A stretch of DNA of 64,000 bases from positions 22,201,077 through 22,265,076 of the forward strand of contig JALMQS010000085.1 in NCBI GenBank assembly GCA_024734495.1. The letters are read 5' to 3'. A model generated the notes under the pieces. That model did no database searches. It worked only from the letters and a program-made list of their open reading frames with translations, and was not told where the DNA came from. The translations under genes and the position numbers were made by a program. Numbering within the stretch: position 1 is the first letter of the stretch; each line of letters opens with the position of its first letter. Source of the DNA: Forficula auricularia. Lineage: Eukaryota > Arthropoda > Insecta > Dermaptera > Forficulidae. This document shows, in pieces, positions 46,064 to 57,524 of the stretch.

Positions 46064-46676
46064 AAATCTCAACAAAAACACTTGTGTAAAAAAAGGCCAA
46101 GTTCTATTAATAAAATCAGTTTGCCAAAAAAAGTAGTGAGATCCAATGTGCTGCCAAGTTCAATATTATCAATTTATTAAACGAGAAAATGAGTCGACAA
46201 TATATTATTAATTTCAATTAAAATGAATGTTCTTCATTTCACATGTCCAACTATATTTTTTATTGAATTCACATTTTTAGTTGAAATTATTTTCCTAAAA
46301 CTTGGCTTTTAGGGATTATTATGTATGTCACGAATTACTAGTTACCATATCATGAGATCTTAATAAGAGAGGATGGAAGGGCTAAAAGGGAGAGGTGGAG
46401 GCCCTATCAAACAAAAATATTAATAATCTAATGCGTAAAAGCCAAGTTTTATCAAAATAATTTCAACTAAAAATGTGAATTAAATAAAAAATATAGAGGG
46501 ACATGTGAAATGAAAAACATTCGTTTTAATTGAAGTTACTAATATATTCTCGACTCATTTAATAAATTGGTGATATTGAACTTGGCAGCACATTAGATCT
46601 CACTACTTTTTTTGGCAAACGGATTTTATTAATAGAACTTGGCCTTTTTTTACACAAGTGTTTTTGTTGAGATTTA
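46064..46676. mobile_element. Foldback element, arms ~245 bp
   Basis: CTCAACAAAAACACTTGTGT at 46067 is mirrored at 46650-46676, AAACTTGGCTTTTA at the inner edge mirrored at 46438. Spacer of about 120 bp. AT-rich, no coding. Confidence 0.75.
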
Positions 46677-46868
46677 ATTTTTTCAACTGTGGGATAAAAG
46701 AAAATTATGTACGAAGATGAACTATGAACAGCGATTTATTTTCCCGGACTAAAAAATAGCCAGACCCTCAAGTCTATCAACTAAAAAACGTTTTTCCATA
46801 ATGGTAAGCTAATTATTTTGTATTTGACACAGCTCTTTATAAATAGTTGTTCAAAAATAAATACTCAC

Positions 46869-46943
46869 TTCTTTTAATTTTTCTTGATCTTGTAAATAGA
46901 AGGCGATGTAGAAAAGCGATAAGAACGAATTTACAAATTGAAA
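46869..46943 (-). CDS. ANO8: Anoctamin-8, exon 4
   Basis: 25 codons in phase 0, acceptor TTCTTTCCAG, donor GTGAGT. Encodes FQFVNSFLSLFYIAFYLQD followed by QEKLKE, a pore-lining helix segment highly conserved in anoctamins. Confidence 0.95.
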
Positions 46944-49512
46944 CTGGAAAGAAAGAAAAAATTAAAATTAAATCAAATAGTATATTTATTTAAAATTTCA
47001 TTATTTTATAAGCAAAATAAAATATTTATCAAATCATTATTTGTATTAACTTTTTCTTTATATTTATGATAGATAGTCTCAGGTGCACAAACACACCTTC
47101 GTCTCCCCCTGCAAAAGTATTTATTTCATGACTTATAGGTGCTGCTTTCATTAAAAAAAAGAATAATTAAATAAATAAGAAAAATAGATAAATTGCTCAG
47201 GGATGTTATGGAACTTTTATTATTACTACAAATAATGATCAGCTACAGAAAAAAATACTATATGGAATCATTTGTATAAAAAATATAAAAAGAAGCATCA
47301 AATATATATGTAGGTATATACATATAAGATATATAATTTATTTAAGGCTATTTAGAAAGTATTTTATATTATATAAATTTTTTTATATATAAATAATATG
47401 GTGTAGTGGTTAAAAAATGTCACAGAAATGGAGAAATAATCAAAAGGGCTGGAAATAAAATTAAAATAGTCTTAAGCAAAATATATATTTGGGGAAATTA
47501 TACAAATTACGATATAAATATAGTAGTATATAATAATAGCTCAGTCAGTGTTTGAAAGATTTTTTCGCCTAGGAAACTTTTTATATTTTCATTTTCAACT
47601 ATGTAGATATTGTGGCCAAGTCAATATCAATTGTCCTCTTAATTGCAACTTTAGTCGTTGTCACTTATTGGATGGGTGACCTTGAGGGTGGAGGGGGGGA
47701 TTACCTTAATTATCTTAGAGCAAAAAATCAAGAAAAGAAAATTAAACAGTACAAAGGAGAGAGGGACTAGACCAGATTTAGTTTCTTTTACTAAAAGAAT
47801 AACAAGTGTCTTTTAAATTTAAAAATTTAGATATTAAAAAATGCGAACTATTAATGATTTTTGTCCATTTTCAAGTTTTGAAGACATTCCCAAAAATAAT
47901 TTATATTGCCAAATTAAAAAAAGTTTTTACAAAAGGAGCGCATAATGCGAATATTTGCCAGAGAGGATTGATTTCAAAGATTCAACAGGTCAGCTCATGA
48001 CAAATACAAATCCATGAAATATACTAGTTGAAATTTTTAATTCAATTTGTTTTGATTATTATCAATGATTCGTTTAATTTTTTTTTAACTAAAAGTGTTA
48101 GATAAATCCATTTTGACAATAATTATTAAAATTTTTTTTTTTTAATTTTCTATTTTTAAATCTCTAAAGACATAATTTGCTCTGTTAAACAATATGAGAT
48201 GCGAGGGGTGAAGCGCGACCTAATATTGTGTACACCTACTTCCACTTCCACTTTCATTTCCAAGTAGAAGACAATAGATGAGGGGGCATTATCTAATAAA
48301 TTCCAAAATAATTCCAAAGACGTGTACACCTAATTACAATAGAGGGTCACCCCTCGATGAGATGTATTGTTCCTTATTCTGTTTAATTTTTGTCTCTTAT
48401 ACTTTTGCTTTAAAATAAATAGACAAGCAGGAAGGAATTTACATCAATGTTGTTTTAGATGTTAATTAATATTTGTATAGATAGATGGGTCAATCAACAC
48501 CAGGCATTTATTTGATTTATTTTCCAAAGCTTTGCTTTTATCTTCAGTCTAAAATAAATATGAATATTTAATAGAATGGAAGCAACTGCAGCACTCTTTT
48601 GGTAGAATGAAATATGTCCCTCATGGGCTGCAATAGTGGCATAACTCAAAAAATTCAATTTTAGGACTAAATACATATCACAATGTCAAAAGCTACATTC
48701 TTGTAAGCAGCGCAATACTGGCATATCTCTTAGTTTAATATTTGACTGCTAGATGACAGAAGTGTCTCTATTGCATTTTCTATTTCCTTATTAATATGGG
48801 CTGCAATATCTACTGACTTTTCTTAGTAATGTGCCCATTGTTTGGTGGAACACCTGCACTTTGTCGTCAATAGGGGCACTTTTTTGAGTTCTGCCTGGGT
48901 TGCACACATATATTGTTTTCTTTCATGACATATTTCGTGTTATGCCAGTGTTGCAGAATATTTTTGTTTTATCTCTCTTGTTCAGTTCAAATTGTGCCGT
49001 TTTTGCTATTAATTTATTACTATTATTACGCCTTTTATTCTTTAAATTTGAGAGTAAAAAGTGAAAATGAATGAAATGCCTTCACATGGGCAGTTGGTTA
49101 ATCACCCTTGGACTCGCAAACTTTGCCCATGTTGAATGATTCATGCAAAATCTGACCAACAATTTCCTTGTCGATTCCTGTGTCATTTGGGCAAGACCTC
49201 GGATACTCAGATGACGATTTTCGTGAATCAGTTTACTAATTTTTTCATGTTTCGGCACAGCTCAAAAAATTTCAAAAAAAGCAGTTTAATAGTGGCACAA
49301 CTCAAAACTATGACAAAAAAAGCAGTATGGAGGGGGAATCAATAAACTAAATTTATCAAATTATAAACTGAACCCTTGAGGAAGGTCATAAGTGTATACC
49401 TTTTTATATTTATATACCTAAATCTTTATCTCATTAAAAAAGAGCATGGTTTACGATCATAAAATCTTTAAAGGCATTTATCTCAAAACTTGATTTTTTT
49501 GAGTTGTGTCAT
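46944..49512. other. ANO8 intron, AT-rich
   Basis: No further exon was found. Segments near 47806-48000 and 49136-49345 have open frames without recognised domains. Repeated GGCACAACTCAAAA-type phrases near 48640-49300 suggest an old unidentified repeat. Confidence 0.4.
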
Positions 49513-49825
49513 CCCAGGTAGCACAAGAATAATCTATAAATATTCTGATAATATCTTCTCTGGACATTGGAATATCCTGTGAATAATCTTTCAATCTTCG
49601 TAGATATTCTGGGAATTTTCTTAGAACTAAAATATTCGTGGATGACATTAAATTCCCTTTCCCAGAATATTCTTAGTTGCGCATTCTTGGAATATTCGGA
49701 AAAGAATATTCTCAGAAGATTAAAGCCCATACAAATATTCTGTGGATCTCCTGGAGATAATTGAAATATATATGTCCTTTAAATAACTTCTTAGAATATT
49801 CTGGGGATATTGTGTGTTACCTGGG
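49513..49825. mobile_element. CCCAGGTAGCACA-type MITE, copy 2
   Basis: 313 bp with ends CCCAGGTAGCACA and (complement) CCCAGGTAACACA, flanked by AT on both sides. Close match to 33479-33799. Many GAATATTC palindromes. Confidence 0.8.
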
Positions 49826-50039
49826 ATTATTGCAGCTCACGAACGATGTAGTGGTAATTTCAATCGGACTTTTTTTAAGTTCTACTCGACAACGACTAGA
49901 GTATTTGGTGACGATTATTGAATTTCATTTGATATTTTGCCTATGACTATGATTTAAAAAAAAAAGAAAATAAATTAATAAATAATTTCCAAAAAAAAAT
50001 TTATCGAGTTTTAAAAAAAAAAATAAATAGAGAAATATA

Positions 50040-50280
50040 TTAAAAGGTGGAAAATATATAAAATAGAGAAAGGATTAAATAAATTGAATTAGAGAGAGAG
50101 AGAGAGCGGCTTGCTAATAATAATACAATAAGAAGCTGGCGACAGACATGATGCAAACAACATTCAAACAACACCAAGAAATAGATAGATAGAAAGAAGG
50201 AAATAATCAGAAAGAAAGAAAAGAAAGAAAAGAAAGAAAAGAGAAAGTGGTAGAAAGAAAGAGAGAGAGAGAGAGAGGGC
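50040..50280. repeat. Purine-rich (GA/GAAA)n tract
   Basis: Long (GA)n and (GAAA)n tracts directly downstream, in transcript sense, of the exon 3 donor. The transcript would carry a CU-rich run there. Open frames over it are artefacts. Confidence 0.85.
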
Positions 50281-50302
50281 AGGCAGAGAGCTCGATACAA
50301 AC

Positions 50303-50358
50303 CAAGGCTACTTTGACGATTAGATGATTCTCATATTTGGTGTCAAGCCTGTAGTTTT
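50303..50358 (-). CDS. ANO8: Anoctamin-8, exon 3
   Basis: 56 bp. Two bases complete a Glu codon with exon 2, then 18 codons (NYRLDTKYENHLIVKVAL) to a GTTTGT donor. The acceptor chosen is CAACCAG, because the upstream CTATAG would break the conserved WLNDKENYRL junction. Confidence 0.9.
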
Positions 50359-50787
50359 CTGGTTGAACAAACAGAAACAAGCTATAGAAAAAAAAGAATC
50401 GTACTCTCGACAGAAAAATTGGTAATTTATCATTTAATTTGCGCTTTCGTTTTTTTTATTTATTTAGTATTTACTAGAATACAAATTAAAAGGAAAATAG
50501 TTTAATTTACATTAAGGGATATTTATATATTAATGTCTAAGTATATAATAATATAGGGTTACCAAATATTAGACGCGAAAATTAGAACAATACAAATACA
50601 AATTATTAAATTATTATTGAGCACTAAGCTTAGAGTAGCAGAGTTTTTAATTTCTAAGAAATAAATTAAAGAATGTGTCTTTTTGATTAATTAATAAAGG
50701 ATGTCTTAATGAGAAGATGGAGATTCGTTTTTTTTAAATTAAACTTTTAATTTTTAGAAAACTGCCAATTTCTTTATTTTAACTTAG

Positions 50788-51697
50788 TTTTTTTTTTTTT
50801 TTTTTAATGAAAATGATGAGAGAAGGAGTTACACCAAAAAAGGTGCAACCCCTAAAGGCCTGGGTTGGCCCCTCCATCGTGAAAAGAAGAAGAAAGAATT
50901 TTATGGGTTGGGCGGGGGTCGAAGGTATCTGTGGATACGGGTCTTAAATAGCTGAAGGTTATAAGTCGCGGGAAAGATGGTGGCAGGAGCGAATTTCAGT
51001 CTCTGGAGGTCATAGGGATAAAAGAGTTGGCGAAAATGCTTGTTCGACTTATATCCAATTTGACAGCGAAGGGGTGCTGAGCTTTCGAAAACCGCGTGTT
51101 TCTCGTAAAAAGGGCATTAGGGGGGATAATTGATTTCAGCTCGACTGAACAGACACCGTGATAGTACAGGGAAAGGGCAGAAACGGTTCTTCGGTGAGCC
51201 AGGGAGTCGAGTGAGTTGGTTAGAGCCGGGTCTCCTATTAGTTTAATTGCTCGCTTTTGAATTGCATCCAGTGTAGCAAGAGAATGCTTGGAGGCACCCC
51301 TCCACAGATGAGAGCCATATTCGAGACAGGGACGAATTTGAGCCTTATACAGTATAAGAAGTTGACTGGGAGTATAACAGCGTCTAGACCTAAATAGGAG
51401 CCCAAGCTTTAGCAGTGGTTGAGATATGGTCATTCCATGAAAGGTCAGACCCTAGAGTTACGCCTAGCATTGAAATTTTATCCCTGAATTCTAGTGAGTT
51501 TGAGTCGAATGATATGTTTGGGAGGTTTCTATCGACGCGCCTAGAAATAAGGCAACACTGAGTTTTCCCTGGATTGAAGTTAACTAAGTTTTGGGATCCC
51601 CAGTTTTTAAGTTTGCATAAGTCTAAGTTAATTGAAGAGGCAATGTCTGCACGGTTTTTATGCGATGCAGGGGCGTTATGTAGGGTGCTGTTAATGT
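50788..51697 (-). mobile_element. 5'-truncated non-LTR retrotransposon, subfamily B, decayed
   Basis: Minus-strand ORF2 C-terminal region. 51697-51390 (STLH..., NWGSQNLVNFNPGKTQCCL, SMLGVTLGSDLSWN) continues after a frameshift at about 51410 into LYKAQIRPCLEYGSHLW...IPMTSRD. A Trp codon is then replaced by TGA at 50996-50998, with another frameshift after it. The T-run at 50788-50805 is the poly(A) tail. The copy begins just after the position of the YADD motif. In ANO8 intron 2-3. Confidence 0.8.
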
Positions 51698-51769
51698 AGT
51701 TGTTAACAAAGTAGTTGTTTCGCGACAATACTAGCAAAAAGTTAATGCTAGAGTATATAGAACATACAA

Positions 51770-52060
51770 TAAGGATCCATAATTCATAAGCCCAAAACTT
51801 TTTGCTGTTTATGTACCACTACTAGCTAATTTTATCATAGAAATTTCAGATAAAGTACATTATAAAGGGAGATTTATAAAACAAAAAGTTCTTAATAAAC
51901 GATTAAAAGCTGCTTCGACAATGGCTGAAGCGAAAAACGTCAAAAAATACTAAAGTTAACTCACTTTTTAGGTTAAATAAATGCGTTGTTGCCAGCTTGT
52001 TTTTAGTGTAAATTTTTCATTTTTTATTAATTATTCTCTCAGAAACTGTGTTGTAACTAT
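51770..52060 (+). repeat. Repeat pair R1, copy 2, with short open tail
   Basis: An open frame of about 55 codons ends NKRLKAASTMAEAKNVKKY stop at about 51953. From ATGGCTGAAGCG onward the sequence matches 1174-1315. A TTTCAG acceptor-like site precedes the last 32 codons. It may be a retroposed 3' end or a TE terminus. Confidence 0.4.
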
Positions 52061-52642
52061 AAATTAAAATTGTCTTAAAAAATGTATTAGTTATTGTTTA
52101 ATGTTGGTTTAGTTTTTTATGACAACGTTAAGAAGAGTTTCTTAATTATAATTAAATATTTCATGTAAACTTTCCGATATCCCGTATAGTGCAATGTATA
52201 TATAAGGGTCTGAAAAACTATATTTTTGGAATTTAATATCTCCGGAACTATATTGTTCATAAATTTGGTTTTGCCACCAATCGATGCAGAAGTATTTAAA
52301 TAATAATCTGTCTAAATTTCAAAAAAATCCTAAGCAAACCCATATGGTGAAAGAACTACCTTAACTTAAAGTATAAACATAGAAATTAGGTCTCAAATGT
52401 CCCTAATTTCTCCTTTTTTATGGTGAAATTTTTCATAGCAAGAAAGGGCTTGACGAATATTTGCCTTGCGCGGATTGTTCGAGGAGACTCTATCCTTAAT
52501 ATAAATATATCTCAACTAAATGTTCGTTCATCAGTGCACAAGAAAAAAGTTTCCTGGCCATGTGATTCCCCTTGGGGAAGTTCTCGTGATCTGTGTCTTC
52601 AAGATTTCTTTTTTAGGAGCAATGTTAAGGATAGGAAGAACG

Positions 52643-52700
52643 CCAGGCAGTGGCGTAGCCAAAAAATTGTCGTGGGGGGGGGGGTCAATCCACAAAGCAA
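52643..52700 (+). repeat. hAT-like MITE end fragment
   Basis: CAGTGGCGTAGCCA followed by a G-run is a typical hAT-MITE terminus. No matching right end was found. Confidence 0.4.
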
Positions 52701-52779
52701 AATATTTAGTGGGAATTTTTTTTTATTAAAACAAATAGTCCAGTTAAATTGTATTTTTACCTGAAAAGTTTTGGACTAG

Positions 52780-53130
52780 TTGTAATTTCTTCGACACTTT
52801 ATGTTTTTGGTTATGCTGAATGCTAATCTGAGGTTTGCTAACAAAATTTCGTGACGGAACATTGTCAAAAATGCAAAAAAAGGTCAAAAATCTCATTTTT
52901 TTGTCGTTTTTTTTTGCTAGTAACTCGAAAACTATCAACTTTTCTTAAATAACCTCACTATTCCACAAATAAAAGTTCATAAAATTTCCTGCAAATTTTT
53001 TCACTTAGGTTTTTTTCTCCGACCAACCATTCGGGCTCAAAATTAGAGTAGAGAGGGAAAACAACCACTTTTTTCATGCACGATTACAATACTTGACCAT
53101 ACCCTCTATGCTCTATGGTAAAGTAAAAAG
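52780..53130 (+). repeat. Repeat E1 fragment followed by a family G 3' end
   Basis: 52780-53045 matches 8420-8630 (AAAATTTCGTGACGGAAC, AAAACTATCAACTTTTC). 53048-53130 is the G-type terminus CACGATTACAATACTTGACCAT...ATGGTAAAGTAAAA with its hairpin. Confidence 0.6.
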
Positions 53131-53220
53131 AACTTGATTAAACCAATGAAATATATTTAATTACGGTTAGTTTGCAATAAGAAACGGTAAGAGCCGTTTT
53201 CGAGAAACCGATTGGATATA

Positions 53221-53660
53221 CCGGCTGAGTTTTTTATCTTGAGACAGTCTTATAACTCAAAAACAGTGCATTATATGGAAAAAAGTTTCAAATAAAAGTT
53301 TGTTTATATTGAGGGGGAAACTAAACTAAGCTATTGTTTATCGGCGTAGAACAAGCTTTCAAGGGTATTTCAATTTCAAGTTCTGTTTTTTAAATAGAAC
53401 CCTATATTTTTCTATACGTCTCCTTAATCTACAGAAAAAACTGAACAACTTTCATAAGAACTATTTTTTTATACGACATCAAATAAACAAAATACATGAA
53501 TCAATTAGATCTCAAAAAAAATTCTAAATAATTATTTTTAACAATTATTTAACTTAATTATCCAATAATAATGATTAAATAATTAATTATTAAATAAATA
53601 ATTTAATAATAATTAATAATTTAATAATTTTTCGAAACTGTTCTGTGACATTCCAGAGTG
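53221..53660 (+). repeat. Foldback family Y, single arm
   Basis: CCGGCTGAGTTTTTTATCTT onward matches the left arm at 39707. No right arm. Confidence 0.7.
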
Positions 53661-53808
53661 TTATCGCAAGTTTTCTGGATGAATTCCAGTTCCAATTTCG
53701 TTATTTTGGCCTTTTAAGTTTCTTTATAGTCTTTACATTTCCTGAGTTTTTTTTAAATAGATTTACAACACAATAAAATGAAGCTCTTGAGGGAATATCC
53801 CTGTCAGG

Positions 53809-54197
53809 AAGGTTCGTTTTGGAGGGTGTCTTCCGAGTGAATTCTTCAGTCGGAAGGTTGTAGATTTGGATTTTTAGGAATTTTTGGGTGTTTTGTTAAA
53901 GGTGTATACTTACATATGGTGGCTGACGTCTCGGCTGTTGCTGTCTTGAGAATGTTGGGCACTACACTCGATACGTTCACTGTCACTGTTTGTAGGCAAA
54001 AAAAAAACAGTGACAGTGAACGTATCGAGTGTAGTGCCCAACATTCTCAAGACAGCAACAGCCGAGACGTCAGCCACCATAATGTAAGTAATACACCTTT
54101 AACAACAAAACACCCAAAAATTCCTAAAAATCCAAATCTACCCAACCTTCCGACTGAAGAAATTCACTCGGAAGACACCCTCCAAAAAACAAACCTT
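53809..54197. repeat. Near-perfect palindrome, arms ~185 bp
   Basis: The arms meet at CACTGTCACTGTTT / AAACAGTGACAGTG with a spacer of about 14 nt. Unusually GC-rich for the area (GACGTCTCGGCTGTTGCTGT and its complement). Followed at 54240-54275 by a TGAAAATGGCTCC...ACCCGAAACGTCG motif. Confidence 0.85.
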
Positions 54198-54689
54198 GGA
54201 CTACAAGGTTAAGACTATGTAGACCACCCACCCCTCTCTTGAAAATGGCTCCAAAAAGAGACCCGAAACGTCGAGTAAAACTCTCAAACCCACGCGGAGA
54301 AACCCGAAAAACCTCTAATGACATATATGTATATATATAAATTTACTATAAAGCCCATGTGTCTGATTCTTTGGGGAATCGAACAGATGAATTTTGTTCA
54401 GATATTCAATCAGCTTAGAAAACAGGAAGTTGCTATTGAAGACATATATGTATGGAGCATAGCCATGTACGGATGTGAAACCTGGACAATTAGAAACAAT
54501 AAGATCATTATAATTATAATTATATATTAAAAATTGGGCAATTTAATTGATTAAAAATCGTGTTTTAAATCCCACAAGAGTATTTTTCTGTATTAGAATT
54601 TGGCAATTTAATTGATGAACTCAAAAATTGTTATTTAATTAAAAAAAATTATTATACGGTATTTAATTATATACCTATACATGTATACA

Positions 54690-54963
54690 TATATACACAT
54701 AATCTGTGGGCCACTACAAGACTTGAAATTCAAAAACTGGGTGAGGAGGCGGGGGTGAGGGAGGAGGTGACGATGGGGAGACGTGGAGGGTGCGTAGGGG
54801 AGGGGTACGGGGGGAGGAGTGGTTTCGGGGAGGTCTAGGTGGGGGGTGAATGTGGGGTGGAGGGGTGCAGGAGGTGGGGGCAAGGGTGGGGGTTCGGGGA
54901 TTAATATATAGCTTTTAACTGAAGCAAAAAGTTACCGAGCATTGCTCGGTGGCCAGGTACTAA
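54690..54963 (+). mobile_element. Helitron 3' end
   Basis: The body resembles the G-rich part of the 191-1085 element. The 3' end has the palindrome ACCGAGCATTGCTCGGT (54934-54950), nine bases, then CTAA followed by T, the canonical Helitron 3' signature. No 5' TC end was identified. Confidence 0.6.
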
Positions 54964-55009
54964 TAAAATAAAAAATATAAAAACTCACATAAGTAACTTT
55001 TTTGCTTAT

Positions 55010-55095
55010 ATTATAACGAGCTTTTCGTGCGTGCCTTCGGCATGCCCTCGAAGCTCGGCCCTCCGGGCTGGTGCCCTGGCGGGCAGCGTCTCGGT
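55010..55095. repeat. Cluster of GC-rich mini-hairpins
   Basis: GTGCCTTCGGCAT, GCCCTCCGGGC and TGCCCTGGCGGGCA follow one another, each a short stem-loop, in an otherwise AT-rich area. A similar cluster lies at 57655-57720. Confidence 0.5.
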
Positions 55096-55477
55096 CCAAA
55101 AATTATATTCCTCTTAAAAAACCACGTTTAAAATAAAATGAGAAAAATGTACTTGCTTTTGTATAATGGTGTATTAAATTATTTGACCACGGCACTGTAG
55201 TTATAACTCTTGATTATTAATTATATACTTTTGATTATTAATGATATATTCAAAGCAGAATCAATGAAGAAATTCGTGTATAGAGTAAATATATGATAGG
55301 GATCCCCAAATCCAGATGGTAAAAATCAGAGTCGCCAAGACTTGATTTTTTTTTGCTTAGGTTTTTTTGTGTGTCATTTAATATAAAAAAATAAAATGAT
55401 AGTGCAAATTATTAAAAAATAAACAAATAATAATCAGTAGTTGTGGTGTTGGTGCAAGGTGAAACATCTTTAATAAA

Positions 55478-55704
55478 GATAAGAGTAAATAAATATTTTA
55501 TTTAATATGGATTTACTATGAATTAAGGATACTATGTTACTTTCTGTATTTCCTGAAGATGGGTCGATAGCCCGAAATATATATATTGAAAAAGAAAAAA
55601 AATTTATATCTTTTAATTTTTTAATTTTAATGTGAAATAAGTGACCCAGTATCCTTAACTCATAGTAAATCCATATTAAATAAAATATTTATTTACTCTT
55701 ATCT
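55478..55704. mobile_element. Foldback, arms ~57 bp
   Basis: GATAAGAGTAAATAAATATT mirrored at 55681-55704. The interior contains CTGAAGATGGGTCGATAGCC then CGAAAT (55553-55578). Confidence 0.7.
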
Positions 55705-56151
55705 CCTTTTAAACAAATAATATATAAAATATAAATCAAATAAGATGTGAATAATTTCTTCTGTGCGCAAAGAAAAGCGAATTGAATATTACATTTTTGA
55801 GTGGCGGGGCGGGGGGGGGGGGGGGAGGAATAATTATCGATATATTTAATGTTTCTTAATTTAAAGTCTTTTAGAGTCTTTCATTTCAAAATTTGAGTGC
55901 AAATTAAAATTATATTTCAAATTTGCCTGGTTAATGAAAATCAAATGGAGCTGTCAGTTTAAAATCCTAGCTGACAATTTTATTTCAAATTTGCCTTGTT
56001 AATTAATATATATTCAATGTTTTTTAATTTAAAATCAATTGGTGTTTTTTCATTTTCATTCGAGTTCAAATGAATACAATATTATCTCGACACAAAGTCT
56101 AAATCAAAAATTTATAGTTTTAGTAACTGAAATCATGGTATAAATATTAAT

Positions 56152-56226
56152 GTCAGACTGGTCTAGTGGATAAAGCAGAGGACCTGAGTTCAAGAGTTCG
56201 TAGGTTCGATTCTAGTCAAGAGGGAA
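56152..56226 (+). tRNA. tRNA-derived SINE head or tRNA pseudogene
   Basis: Perfect-looking A box TGGTCTAGTGG (56159-56169) and B box GGTTCGATTCT (56203-56213), at tRNA-like spacing. The acceptor and T stems do not pair, so it is unlikely to be a functional tRNA. Downstream sequence to about 56500 may be the SINE body; no second copy was seen. Confidence 0.45.
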
Positions 56227-56499
56227 ATTTTTTTAGAGAAATTTCTCTTAGCGTTGTTACAAATTAATCTAGATCAATATTTATAGTATTATCTAAAATT
56301 AAAATATAGATCAATAAAAAGTCAAAAACTCTTGAATGGGTCGATAGTCAAATATGATTTGCGATTGCGACCCCTGGTCTACGCAAACAACCCTTTATTG
56401 TTAGAGAATGATGATATATACATCAAGCAAAAGATGTACGCACTCTTTGATTTATCCCTTTACCTCGGCAAAAAGACTTATTAATTTTACAGCATATTT

Positions 56500-57520
56500 T
56501 TATATTCTTTATCCATTTTCTCCCACAAGAAATCCAAATAAATAAATAAATTATTCTATTTAATGCATGCATGCATGGGCGATAATAAATGAGAAAACAT
56601 TCGAAATTTAGCTAAATACTAGAGATTTAAAATAAATAAATAGATTAATTGTTTTGGCATTTAAAATTCGACGTTTGGTAACCCTATGCAGATAAATAAA
56701 TAATTAATTAGAAATAGAAATAGAATAAGTAGAGAAATAATAAATAAATGAATAAACATATTTGTACAAAGAAACAGAGAAGAAAGAAACAAATAAGCGC
56801 TTTTGGGGCGCTTGTTCGTTCGTAATTGGAATGGTTTGTCCTGTTTTAAGTTTTCCAAATCTCTCTAAATATTAGTATTTAGTGAAAATGAACATATATA
56901 TAGGAACATATATTATATGAGATATCATGCATTTGTGAATCTAATTTCGATTCAGCAACAGAGAAAACGCTTAGGCTCTTTTTTAAATCAAATCCGTTAG
57001 AAATTGAAATATCTAAGAGTGGAGAGCGATTAAGTACGATGAAAAAGACAGAAAAACTAGTAACTAACTATTCCTGATTTAATAAAGTAATAACACCAAA
57101 GATTCACTTCACTAGACATTAGATATAATAAAAAAACAACGAAAAGAAGAAAATCAAACAAACAGAATGAAAGAGTAGAAAAACAACAACATCAACAACA
57201 TTAATAATATTGTTAACACAAACTGATGGTTTAGAATTAGAAGACTAGATTGTGGCCTAATATAATGGAGGATTACAGAAATCCATTAATAAATTACTAC
57301 AAGACTGAGATCAAAAAAATAAACAAGATTTATTAGAAAAAAATGCCAAAATAATGGTTCCCAATCAGGGACGAATTTATTGTATTTTAACTCAAGTCGA
57401 ATCTATAATGAAAATCGGTCCTATGTTGGGGGACCATCTTTTTTTATCTTAGCTATAAAAAATATAGTACATTTCCTTATCCCATTCATGTAAATGAAAT
57501 TAAATTGTCAAAAACTTCAA
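56500..57520. other. ANO8 intron, nothing recognised
   Basis: AT-rich, with homopurine runs. No repeat partner or exon seen. Confidence 0.4.
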
Positions 57521-57524
57521 TAAT

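Noticed and set aside
48494..49345. Open frames with repeated short phrases
   Set aside because: No conserved domain; recurring GGCACAACTCAAAA phrases suggest decayed repeat.
50040..50300. Ser/Leu/Phe-rich minus frame
   Set aside because: Translation of (GA)n/(GAAA)n microsatellite.
54318..54530. 70-codon frame with MYGCETWTI-like peptide
   Set aside because: SIAMYGCETWTIRN resembles the C-terminal phrase of some LINE reverse transcriptases, but only about 15 residues match, too little to annotate an element.
56152..56226. Functional tRNA gene
   Set aside because: A and B boxes are good but acceptor and T stems do not pair; kept only as SINE head or pseudogene.
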